Of a DNA stretch of 64,000 bases, positions 15,001-24,284 are shown piece after piece. The notes beneath the pieces were generated by a model. That model worked only from the letters and a program-made list of their open reading frames with translations, ran no database searches and was not told the origin of the DNA. Origin of the DNA: Progne subis subis (Eukaryota > Chordata > Aves > Passeriformes > Hirundinidae). Position 1 is the stretch's first letter; each line of letters starts with the position of its first letter. The DNA lies in assembly GCA_022316685.1 (NCBI GenBank), contig JAKJHU010000066.1:2955140-3019139 (forward strand), written 5' to 3'. The position numbers were made by a program, and so were the translations under genes.

Positions 15001-16743
15001 CACTGGAGCTGTGGACACTGAGATTCTAGGCTCAGGGCTGACTTTCTGTCACATCCTGTTGATAACCTTCCTAGATCTCCCTTTCCAGACCCCCCAAGAG
15101 TCAGCTGTGTATGGCTCTTAACTCATTTCACCTGCTTTGTTTTCTAGGATATGCTTTTAACCCCGATGTGCTGATTTTGCAAAGGTCCCACAGCCAATCC
15201 CTCTGTGCTTTGACTATAAATACATGGAGAAAAGGAATACTTGTATTATTTTCCTGTTCTTCTTTTTTTTTCTTTTTTTTTTTTTTTTAAACACACAGTG
15301 GGCTTGGATCCTTTTCATGCCTATTCTAATGTACATCTGTTCCCTCATTTACTTTGTTTTCTCCCTCCCACCCCACTTCAGGCAGTTCTATTCTTCACTA
15401 GCCAGTTGTTTTGTGCAAACACACTCCCCAGCTAACCAAGCTCTTCCCTTTAAACTTTGCATCCCCTGGGGTGTGAAGAACAAACCTATCCACTTGTTTT
15501 CCCATATGAAGGCTTTTTTCCTGACTCCAAGTGTTCTGCCCTTCAGAAAAAAATGAGCAGAACTTTACCTAGCTCAGATATCATCTGGGAGAGTCCCACA
15601 ATTAAGTCTAACAATTGCTCATACCTGCCAGACATAGTATGACTGTTTGCCAGGCTGATTGTTGTACATTGAGACATTCTACAGCAATTTCACATTACAC
15701 ACTGAAGTTCATAATTCAATCCGTAAGATCATAAACAGCTGTGCCAAACTGGTGCTGAGTAACTGAGCTGAGCCGAATTAAAGTGTTTAAAAAAAGATTG
15801 GACATGGCATTTGATGCCATGATCTAGTTGAGGTGTTAGGGCATGGGTTGGACTTGATGGTCTTGAAGGTTTCTTCCAGCCTACACATTCTGTGATTCTG
15901 TACAGGGGTAGAGCAACTTCATGTGGAGAAAAGGGACATCCTGAAGTCCAGAGATGCTGTCACCTCACTAAAGGGAGCTCAGGGAAATTATTCATATCAC
16001 TCCTAGAAGGAGAAATGATCTGTAATCATTCTGGTACTTTCCCAGGGACTAACATTAATGGGGCTCTGCAGACCGGGGCAAAGCTGCTGAATGATTACAT
16101 TGCTCAGAACGACATTGACGCCAGGAGCGTGTCCCTGATCATCTTCCTCACGGATGGGAGGCCGACTGTCGGGGAAACACAGTCCTCCAAAATCCTCAGC
16201 AACACCAAGGACGCCATCCGGGATAAATTCTGCCTTTTCACCATCGGCATTGGCAATGACGTGGACCACAAGCTGCTGGAGAGGATGGCACTGGAGAACT
16301 GCGGCATGACGAGGCTTTTCCAGGAGGATGAGGATGCAGCCAGCCACCTCAAGGGGTTTGTTCTGTTTTTTCTATTCTTTGGGTTCTCTGGGAGAGCATT
16401 TTGGGATGGAAAATCCTTTAGTGAGACATGGCAAGAAATTGGAGCCTGAGGCTCGGCTCTGGTTGGGAGAGGCAGAGTATGATGATCAGGTACTCTGGAT
16501 TTCCAGAAATTTCCTTTTTCTTAGCAGACCCCCTGAGATGTACTGGAGCTTCCTAGCCTCTCAGAACAAGGCATTTTTTTCCCTATTTCAGATCATTGTT
16601 TTGGACATGTACACCCATAGAACTGGGGGGGTACATGTCCCAGCTCTTCACAGGTAGATGGTGGGAGAAGAGAATGAATTTCATACATCAAATCGGCAAT
16701 ATAAACAGCATGGAGGGGATCAGGAATGAAGATTCCAATTTGG

Positions 16744-16811
<68 letters not shown>

Positions 16812-19800
16812 TTTTTTGAAAATGGTAGCCTTTTGCCCAAGATTCAAAATATTTGACTTTAACAAACACACTAAGACCATTCCTGGGATAACCATATAGC
16901 CATTTAATTTCCTCATTCTTTTTGACCCAAACTCCTTATAAGTTTCTTGAAATCCTCATCTTTCAGTAGGATTATGAGAACATAATTTCAGAGATTATGT
17001 TCCTCTTCTGTGATAAGGGAGCTGTAGTCCAAGGGGAGACTCTGGTAAAGAACAGCAGAAAGGTATGTGACCACAGCTCTGACCAAAATGTTTGGCAATG
17101 TGTCAGTGCTTCCAAATAAAAATCTTTGGCTTTCACTCCCAAAATGTTAGTGTTTTAACCACAGAAACCAAAAGGAGACAGATATTGAGTACTGACCTCT
17201 CTCCTGGCTCGTGCCTAACTCCTCTGGAGCAATAAATCCAAGCGTTTCCACCAGGGCTTTGCCTTCTGTGGCAGTTACTCATGGACAAGAATTCCTTTTA
17301 AACTAAGTTCTGCAGATCCATCTGTCACTCCACCCACATCATTTCCTTCTCAGGACATGTATTTTGGATAGCAAGTGGCATTCCCTGGCAAATAGAGGAT
17401 ATTCTGATTGATTGGGCTGCGGGAGCCCAGTGCTGTAAGTACTTGTTCAAACACTTCTCTCTGATGAGCAGCTCACTGTTTATCAAGCTCAGTCATGGCA
17501 AACCCATTTGGCACTTGGTGCCAGATTTATACAGAAAAGCACAATCACTGCTGGAGGCCAATTCAAACCTCAGTTGGAGGGAAAACCTAAATGGTGCCCG
17601 TGTAATTTTTTTTTTTTTTTTTTTTTATGTTCAGCGGGTTGTATTTTTATACAGATACTTCCTTGAATTGTACTCTAAGACAGGTTGCGTGTCTCCACCA
17701 TTTGTTATAGATCAGAAGTTAATTTACAGAGAGTTCTCAAGTTTAATTCGGTCACGTTTTTAAACCTGGTAAGGTCTCTGCATGAAAGACAATGAGAGCT
17801 CAGACAGACTTTAAAAGAAAGTCAACCAATTCAGGCTTTGGGTTCCCTTGCAGAGAGAATAAAGCAGAAAGTGTGACTTTAGCTTCCAGACAGTCTGTTT
17901 AACCAGATGTGTCAAATAAATGCAGCTTGAACTAAAAAAAGGGCTGAAGCCAATTCTTTGTTTATTTACCAAATTAAACTCAAATGTCTTGCCAAGAGAT
18001 GAGCAGTTTGGCATTTAAATGGGAAATATGGTATTCTTGGAGAAGCTTGGGAGGAACCTTCAAAAGCACATTGCTGTAGGGAAAACACAGTATTGTAAAC
18101 TTGGGCTTTGAGCCTTGTAAATTTTTCTGGGCTCGCCGGTGTGAGGTGTTCTCAAAAGTGCGGTTGGTCATGTTAACAAGGCATTAAACGGTTAACCTCC
18201 CTGGTTCCATGAAAGCCATGCCTTGCTTCAACAGAAAATCAGCCATGAGGAAGTGAGTTCTCTTGTGCCAGGGCACCTGTATATAGCAGCTCCTGTGTAC
18301 ATAATTCTACACAGAATTCCTCCATTCCTTGCAATGTCCTCATTTATGGGGGGCGTGGTGAGATCCCTTCTTGATTTTCTTTCTCTGCTGGCCCTCAGAA
18401 AACTGTATTCCTCCCTGTCCTACACTGACCAGCCCAATCTAGGGGACTTTCAGAGATTCAGAAGCTTTGGTTTGGAATCTCTTCAGCTTTGGTGGACCTA
18501 ACACTTTGGCCTTACACTTTGTAGCTCTGGGATACCACGCATAACACCACTAGAAACCTGTGGGTTACAGCATTTCATCTAAGTACATTTTTTAATAACT
18601 GGGGTGCTTTCTGTGAATCTTGAGATGTCAATAATTTACTTTTAAGTGATCTTTTAAGTGATCTCCTTGCGGAGATCTGAAACCATAGTGGAAGGGAGAT
18701 GACTGTCAGGCCATGCTGGGATGGTTCTGAACATACTTAAGAAACTCTGTTTAGATGCCTAAGGAACGGTGAAGACTAAAATGAGGCAGAGAATAATTTT
18801 GGTTGACAGGGACCTCTGGAGATCCTGTAATTCAACCTCCTGCTCTGAGAACTAACTTCAAGTTTAGTTGAGGTTTCTCAGGTTCTGAAAAGCCCTAAGG
18901 GCAGAGATATCTCCAACCCTGTTTTTCTGGACCAAGTTAGAGTGGATGTGGTAGTTAAATTTGGTTTCTGATGGCTCAAACTGCCCCTGAATTACTAAGG
19001 AGCCATTTCAGATAACCCAACTGTGTCCTTATTGGTGTCCAAGTGCAAGAGTGTGTCCACACAGTGCTAATGGTGAAAAATGTGTCCTTTGCTTTAAGGT
19101 TCTATGATGAAATAGGGACACCTCTTCTCTCTGATATCCGTGTTGATTACCCTGAAGATGATGTGGAGCAGGTCACCCAGAACTTCTTCCCCAACTACTT
19201 CAACGGCTCTGAAATTATCATAGCAGGCAAACTCATCAACCGCACCTCGGATAAACTCCACGTGGAGGTGACTGCCAGCAATTCCAAGAAGTACATCCTC
19301 CTCAAAACAGACGTGGCTATTGACCTGCCGAGCAGAAATGACATCAGTGGTGTCCCTGGCCTGGAGGATGGCAAAGGTGGCAATAATTACATCGAGAGGG
19401 CGTGGAGTTACCTCACCATTAAGGAATTGCTCAACTCTCGGCTGAAGAGTGATGACAGTGAGGAAAAGGACAATTTGATGGAAAAAGCCAAGTCGATGGC
19501 CCTGGCTTACAATTTTGTTACCCCTTTCACTGTTCTAAAGATGAAAGAGGCTGGGCTCCACTCTGAGCCACCTCAGGAGGAGTTTATCAGCCCTTCTACT
19601 GATGGCATCGGGGAAAAGGTGCAGAGCCTGCAGGGGCACAAGGCCCCACCAGGTATGAGAGAAGAATAACTTTGTTCTGGTAAAAAATCTTCTTGCATGA
19701 GCTATGTCTCATGGCTGACTTTGGCACAGGGGTGATTTAGACAGTGAACTGAGGGGTAAAGCTGAGATTTTCACACTGATTTTGCTAATTGTTGACTGGG

Positions 19801-22800
19801 TAACCTTTAGCAAACCTTTTAGGCCCCTCACTCACCCCCTTGAAGCACTTACTGCTCTGTAGAAACTACTGGAGAAAAATTGGTGTTCTACATGAAACTT
19901 AAAGTGGTTGCAGGAATATATCCCATAATCTCTCTAAATAATATCTGGGGAACATTATTATAACATGTCTCTTTCTTTTGCTCAGTAAGTAATTGTAACA
20001 GCCTTCCTTCCCCACTTCTAGGTATACGCAGAGGGCAAGATAAACAGAGAATTAAAATCTCCAAAACTTCAGGTCAGTGCCTGTTTTCATGCCTTTAATA
20101 TGCAAAATAATAGTGGCTGATTTACAAAACCTCAGATGCATATCACTGTAGTATAACCATCCAAGTGACCAGCCAAAATTCTGCTTGTCAGACCTACAGA
20201 GTAGGGAGGAAAATGAAAATAAAACCAAAATACAGAGTGGATCAGTAATGAGAAGGAGTGTGAGCAAGGCAGATGATATACAACACTTGATCCTCATGTT
20301 TGAGACTTCTGCAGGTTAGGGGAGAACAGAAACACATTCTCTCCGTATAAAACCTTTTATAAATAAGAATGCTGAAATATAAAAAAGTTGTTGAAGATGT
20401 AAAAAAGAGAAAATTCTATGGTATTTTACAATTTCCTGTCAGTCCTGCACCTTTACTTAACTTTTCATACAATAAACACTGAAGATTAAGTCCAGATCAA
20501 GAATTCTGGCTTTCTCTTAAGAGGCTCAATTCTACCTTAGAAACTAGCATTTTTGGCTTGCCTTATTAATGGCAGCTGTCTGATAGTTGATGATGGGTCA
20601 AGGATTATGGAAAAATTAAAACTCTGGGATCAACAGCTGCTGTTGACTGCTCCAATCTGACACTGAGGGCCAGGAGGGGTCAGTGTGAGGTGGACACATG
20701 CAGTAGTTCTTGGTCAGAAAGTACATTTCTGTGTGCTGTGGGGGATGTAGCTTGCTAAGAAAGAATGGAGGAGTTCAAAACACCTACATGATAATTCCCA
20801 TAAATCACTGAAATTATATTCTGGGAAGAAAATATCTTGATTTTCATCTGGACTGTTTTGGGTTTTGAGTTGTCATTGAAAACCCAACCTCTTCTCTGAG
20901 AAAAACAAAACAATCTTTGTGAAAAACAAAGCAAAACTTGCCATTTCCTGGCAAACTCCATCTGACCCTCTAAAAACAACAAACCAGGAGGACTTAGAAA
21001 AAACAGGGACAAACACTCTTTAAACAGCAGTTTTGTTGCAATCTTGGATGCTGCAGTTTTTATGTGAGCCTCTCACATTTACATCTTTTTCCACATCTTC
21101 TCAGCGGATGGGGACCCTCACTTCGTCATCGATTTTCCTTCCAGCAAGTTCTCTGTCTGCTTCAATATTGATGGAGAACCAGGGGACATTCTCAGGCTGG
21201 TCTCTGATCACAAGGAATCTGGTGAGCAGCCAAGTAAAGCAGTTTCTTGTGGAAGAAAATCAAAGTGTAAGGCCAGCCCCACAGCAGACCAAGCGCCAAG
21301 GTGCTTGCCAATCACAAGAAAGTGATCGGAAATTAGAAAAAGCTTTCTCTATGGTTCAGCTTCACCCAGTTACAAAATCATAATTTGCAAATACAAGGTT
21401 TGGACTCACCAAAATTGCTCTGCTGTGAGAATTTCCCTCTTTACTTACAGTACTGTTTGGTTTAGGACAGAGCAAATTACCCAAACAGGCTCACCAAGCA
21501 CCATGGCTCTTTTAGAAAAGAAACAACCAAACTGGCTAGAGAGTCATGACAGTCTTGAGAAAACCCACATGATTCAGGATCTGCTTTACCCAAGCCAATC
21601 TGAGCCTCAGGGGCTCAAAGTGTGGTCTGATCCGATCTGGAATTCTAAGCAGGGCAGCTAATAAGCAGATTATGTCCTGCTCAGCACAACAGCGGGAGAA
21701 AAGTGTGTCAAAACTAGAGACAATTCACAGGCTTGTTTTACAAAACCCCACAATAAAGTTGTAAGGATTCTGTTCTGTGTGGCATTGCTCTAGCCCCCAT
21801 ATTTCTGTGTTCATGTCTGCCTTAATAAGATACAGCGCCAGGCAATGTTTCCCTTCAACTTCTTTCACAGACTGTGCTACTGCTTGAATGATTTTGTGTC
21901 TCAAATGCAGAATGAGGTTGAGGAAAACAGGCTCTGTAGCACTAGAACCTTGAGTCTTTGAAGACAGAAATGAGAGATCCCATCAGGAATAATGGGATAT
22001 GGAGACATTTCATCTCAATGTTAATGTCTTGGGATTAGCTTGGGTTAGTAACAAGCCTCCTCCTTAACTGTCACTCTTCAGTGGGTGTTCAGAGGCTTGT
22101 GGGAAGTGAGTCACTGTCTTATGGACAATAGGTCACAAAAATTATTAAAATGACTGGGAATCTTACTGTGGACATTTAGGCTTTAATTGACTCAGTGGGA
22201 TCTGCACCTTAGAACACTCAAAAGTGGTTGGCTTTGTGGCACTGCATACATTGTGTTAGGATTAATGGGGCTGGGGGCACCTGCCTGCAGAGAAGGGCAG
22301 GATTTCTGAGCTTGGGTAAATTTATGTGCTCTGTATGAGGTCATAATTTTATAACAGACTGATTATACTCATTTGAGTACTGGTAAGTGAAATAATTGAG
22401 CATGAGGTGGTGAGCTTGCATGTCCTCAGTCACAAGGCTTCTGTCATTGGGACAATCAACCTGTTCTGCTGGGGCCCTTCCAACCCAGACTGTTCTGTGA
22501 TTCTGTGATCCTGGGTTCCAGCTTCCATTTACTGATTGTTTTCCTGCAAGGTGTAACCGTGAATGGGCAATTAATTGGAGCTCCTGCACCACCCAACGGC
22601 CACAAGAAGCATCGGACTTACTTCAGCACCATCACCATCCTCAGCAATAAGCCAGAGAGGTCTTACCTGGAGATCACACCCAGGAGGGTCATCCTGGATG
22701 ATGGGGAAAGGCTTGTCCTGTCCTGTGGCCGGAGTGCTGTCGTGAGAAGCAGGAGCCTCGAGGTGTCCATCTCTGCCTACTCCAACATCACCTGTGACGA

Positions 22801-23730
22801 TCCGGGACTCCATCAGCTTCGTCATCCTCATCCACCACTACAAGAAGCCGGCCCCATACCAGAGGAATCACCTGGGGTTCTACATCTCCAACAGCAAAGG
22901 CCTCTCTTCTGACTCCCACGGGCTACTGGGTAGGTGGCAGGTTCTCAGGTTCAGAGCTGTAAATCAGACAAAAAGGATATTTCTGAACAGAGACAGAAGG
23001 GAAGGAAAAAGGCAGGTGGGGATTAAGTTCCCAGGTGGGACTTTTACACCCTCTTTCAAACAACTTCTCTCTTTCTAGCACCTCCAACTCCTCTCCTGCC
23101 TTTTCCTGTAGGAGCTAACTCTCCCTATCCCAGCTGTGCCTGGCTTTCACATTTCCACTCTTTTAATGATTGTTCAATACCATTACTATTAGAATACAAG
23201 TGTTCAATGCTCCCAGTACAGAGACAGAATCGAAATCTTCCATGAGAACTTTTTGTGGCCCCTTTCTTTCAAATGTGAAACGAAAGAAGAGCCACTCCCA
23301 CCTTTTGAAGGAACTAGGCTTTAGGAAGGTTCAGCTAATGACCAGATGGTTGTGTTCTTTCAGCCAGTGAGAAGTATTGAGGTTTTTGGTCATGAACAGG
23401 TGCAGAACTCCAAAACTTCTGCCATAGTTTCTGTGCCACTCAGATGCCCCAGGTGAAGCAGGAGATGATCCCTTAGGAGTGGGGTTTTGGATGCAGGTCA
23501 CTCTCATGGAAACCTCGAAATCCATAGTTAGGTTTGGCCTAGAAGAACTTTCTCTCAAGAAGACAAGTGAACAGAACTTGAATCTTCAGGCCTAGGCCTT
23601 TTTGCTTGCTGATGGACATTGTGTGGGTTATTAACCTCTAGTAACCATGTCCCATAGAAGGGAACTTACTACTGGTGGCTAAAAAACCTCATTAGCTCTT
23701 TAGGGATCTATGGAAAAAAAAAAAAAAAAG

Positions 23731-23768
<38 letters not shown>

Positions 23769-24284
23769 AGAAGGTTTTATTCTAACCTCTATGTTTGTAG
23801 GATTTAGAAACTAATCACAGGAACAAGATTCATCCTGCTCTTCCAGAGAAGCCCTTTACAGATTCTTAAGCTGAGAATCCTCAAATGCATCCTACCAAAA
23901 AAAACAAACCACCAACCCACAAAAATTTATAAACAGGCACAAATTATCCAGTCACGGACTCTTATTTCATCTTGCCTTGCAGGTCAGTTCCTGAACCACG
24001 AAGTTAAGCTTCTTCAGGAATCCCTAAACACAAGTCATCGGGAGGTTGGGCAGATCCAAACTGAGGTGTTGAAGGCAAACCCCACAAACACCCTGAAGGT
24101 GAAGGGGCGGCTCGTTCCCGTGGTGTGGAAGCAGAGGAGGATCTACAATGGCCAACAGGAAGTCGACTGCTGGTTTGCCAAAAACAACGCGGACAAACTG
24201 ATCGATGGGAGCTATAAGGACTATTTGGCTTCTCATCCTTTTGACACAGGGAGGAGCAGCTTTGGGACAATTAACAGCCTTTAA
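1..24284 (+). CDS. ITIH5: ITIH5, inter-alpha-trypsin inhibitor heavy chain 5 (3' part, spliced, one frameshift)
   Basis: Secreted heavy-chain family protein of the extracellular matrix; ITIH heavy chains bind hyaluronan and can be ester-linked to chondroitin sulfate. Coding exons join 1-46, 13239-13410, 16046-16355, 19099-19652, 20022-20072, 21105-21221, 22551-22929 and 23983-24284. All introns are GT-AG and phases agree at every junction. The joined product is about 642 residues from the VWA MIDAS (D-S-S-A-S) to the stop, matching the length of that part of human ITIH5 as I recall it. ITIH5 is preferred over ITIH1-4 because of [33 protein letters not shown] and NGHKKHRTY, which I recall as nearly identical in human ITIH5. 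The 5' exons (signal peptide, VIT domain, start of VWA) lie outside the window. Anomaly: one extra T at 22793 breaks the frame. Family identity is near certain; whether the frameshift is real is unknown. Confidence 0.95.
2040..2187 (+). repeat. CR1 LINE 3' fragment (old)
   Basis: It has the CR1 3' end signature in sense orientation: a diverged 'ggatgtggcacttgga' block, then 'ggatttgatgatcttaaaga', 'ttttccaac' and a terminal 'ggttctgtgattcag'. It is diverged from the usual avian consensus, so it is an old insertion. Confidence 0.75.
5283..5575 (-). repeat. CR1 LINE 3' fragment
   Basis: On the plus strand it reads as the complement of a CR1 tail: 'ggaaggaccttaaagatcat', 'tgccatgggcagggacatct', 'ccaacctggccttggacact', 'ctctgggcagcctgtgcc', then 'aagaatttcttcccaatatc'. 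About 290 bp, 5'-truncated. Confidence 0.88.
8799..8876 (+). repeat. (TTTCCCC)n pyrimidine tandem repeat
   Basis: About 78 bp of near-perfect heptamer repeats of three T and four C, with one shortened unit near the middle (around 8849). The strand is pure pyrimidine over this length, so the complement is pure purine. Confidence 0.95.
13239..13410 (+). CDS. ITIH5: ITIH5 coding exon 2 of window (VWA domain)
   Basis: The acceptor is a strong pyrimidine tract ending CTTTCTAG, and the donor is GTATGA. The 172 bp run from T-K-E-A-L-F-T-I-L to N-M-S-P-T-G-G and end in phase 1. It encodes the first helix and the second strand of the VWA fold, including GFSNRIKVW, and ends just before the MIDAS threonine region. 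N-M-S near the end is a potential N-glycosylation sequon. Confidence 0.95.
13411..16045 (+). other. ITIH5 intron with T-rich tract and CR1 tail
   Basis: 2.6 kb. It contains a T-run around 15263-15290 and a CR1 3' end at about 15787-15903. Nothing else recognisable. Confidence 0.8.
15787..15903 (+). repeat. CR1 LINE 3' end
   Basis: Sense CR1 tail: 'gacatggcatttgatgccat', 'gggttggacttgatggtctt', 'ttccagcc' and a terminal 'attctgtgattctg'. It ends about 140 bp before the third ITIH5 exon of the window. Confidence 0.85.
16046..16355 (+). CDS. ITIH5: ITIH5 coding exon 3 of window (VWA core, LTDG)
   Basis: The acceptor is TTTCCCAG. The 310 bp run from the split Gly and T-N-I-N-G-A-L to S-H-L-K-G. 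It carries the MIDAS threonine (T-N-I-N-G) and the MIDAS aspartate in F-L-T-D-G (Asp codon 16153-16155), followed by [10 protein letters not shown] and LENCGMTR. All metal-site residues of the VWA domain are therefore present. The donor is GTTTGT, a weak match to the usual GTRAGT, but the phase (2) fits the next exon exactly. Confidence 0.95.
16746..16817 (+). repeat. (CAA)n followed by A-run and T-run
   Basis: About ten CAA triplets pass into roughly 30 A and then about 10 T. The glutamine/lysine ORF over it is a consequence of the repeat, not a gene. Confidence 0.95.
18800..18925 (-). repeat. Possible old CR1 fragment
   Basis: On the plus strand it reads 'cagggacctctggagatcct', 'ttcaacctcctgctctga' and 'gagatatctccaaccctg', which resembles the complement of the 3' part of old CR1 subfamilies. 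It is diverged and its edges are uncertain. Confidence 0.45.
19099..19652 (+). CDS. ITIH5: ITIH5 coding exon 4 of window (end of VWA and linker)
   Basis: The acceptor is TGCTTTAAG and the donor GTATGA. The 554 bp (phase 2 in, phase 1 out) begin [14 protein letters not shown] and continue through [16 protein letters not shown] to [12 protein letters not shown] and V-T-P-F-T. Potential N-glycosylation sequons are N-G-S and N-R-T. The conserved region after the VWA domain is intact. The acidic, Ser/Pro-rich tail (about the last 45 residues) is the variable linker of the family. Confidence 0.96.
20022..20072 (+). CDS. ITIH5: ITIH5 coding exon 5 of window (51 bp micro-exon)
   Basis: The acceptor is CCCACTTCTAG and the donor GTCAGT. 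The 51 bp encode a split Gly and then [24 protein letters not shown] matches the stretch of human ITIH5 just before the D-P-H site, as I recall it. Phases 1 in and 1 out agree with both neighbours. Confidence 0.92.
20073..21104 (+). other. ITIH5 intron, nothing recognised
   Basis: About 1 kb of A/T-rich unique-looking sequence. I see no repeat family or gene in it. Confidence 0.8.
21105..21221 (+). CDS. ITIH5: ITIH5 coding exon 6 of window (D-P-H processing site)
   Basis: The acceptor is CATCTTCTCAG and the donor GTGAGC. The 117 bp encode [11 protein letters not shown] to [13 protein letters not shown] (Asp codon 21113-21115) is the family site where ITIH1-3 precursors are cut and the Asp is esterified to chondroitin sulfate. 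It is conserved here; its use in ITIH5 is less established. It marks the start of the heavy-chain C-terminal domain. Confidence 0.95.
21222..22550 (+). other. ITIH5 intron ending in a CR1 tail
   Basis: 1.3 kb of mostly unique sequence. A CR1 3' end at about 22436-22512 lies directly before the next acceptor. No gene seen. Confidence 0.8.
22436..22512 (+). repeat. CR1 LINE 3' end next to an exon
   Basis: It carries 'gggcccttccaacccagact' followed by the CR1 terminal repeat 'ttctgtgattctgtgatcc'. It stops about 40 bp before the exon starting at 22551. Confidence 0.8.
22551..22929 (+). CDS. ITIH5: ITIH5 coding exon 7 of window, with 1-bp frameshift at 22793
   Basis: The acceptor is TTTTCCTGCAAG and the donor GTAGGT. 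The exon starts [20 protein letters not shown] and reads correctly to S-A-Y-S-N-I-T. The next codon, TGT at 22793-22795, begins a wrong frame that runs 39 codons to TGA at 22910-22912. Ignoring the T at 22793 restores [14 protein letters not shown], then Y-K-K-P-A-P-Y and L-G-F-Y-I, ending H-G-L-L-G. The exon is 379 bp; 378 would fit the phases of both neighbours. The extra T is not in a homopolymer. It may be an assembly error, an allele or a true loss of the C-terminus. Confidence 0.9.
23714..23766 (+). repeat. Poly(A) tract in intron
   Basis: About 50 nearly continuous A with single G interruptions, inside the last ITIH5 intron (22930-23982). No retrogene body precedes it that I can recognise. 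Confidence 0.9.
23983..24284 (+). CDS. ITIH5: ITIH5 last coding exon and stop
   Basis: The acceptor is CCTTGCAG. In phase it reads [11 protein letters not shown] and continues through [23 protein letters not shown] and [14 protein letters not shown] to a TAA at 24282-24284. The conserved Cys in V-D-C-W-F is present. L-N-T-S is a potential N-glycosylation site. The last eight residues differ from human ITIH5, where the tail is variable. This exon is open and conserved even though it lies after the frameshift, which argues the frameshift is recent or artefactual. Confidence 0.95.

Larger units (their letters stand above)
16356..19098 (+). other. ITIH5 intron with (CAA)n/A/T tract
   Basis: 2.7 kb. 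It holds the compound low-complexity tract at 16746-16817, a T-run near 17608-17625 and an old CR1 remnant at about 18800-18925. No coding signal beyond chance ORFs. Confidence 0.8.

Noticed and set aside
16596..16856. Poly-glutamine/lysine ORF
   Set aside because: It is the translation of the (CAA)n/A-run microsatellite.
23700..23770. Long A-run as the tail of a processed retrogene
   Set aside because: No coding or transcript-like sequence precedes it on either strand; it looks like a simple A-tract expansion.
1..24284. ITIH5 as a pseudogene because of the frameshift
   Set aside because: Seven of eight exons are intact with good splice sites, and both the sequence after the shift and the last exon remain open and conserved. 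One surplus base does not justify a pseudogene call without read support.
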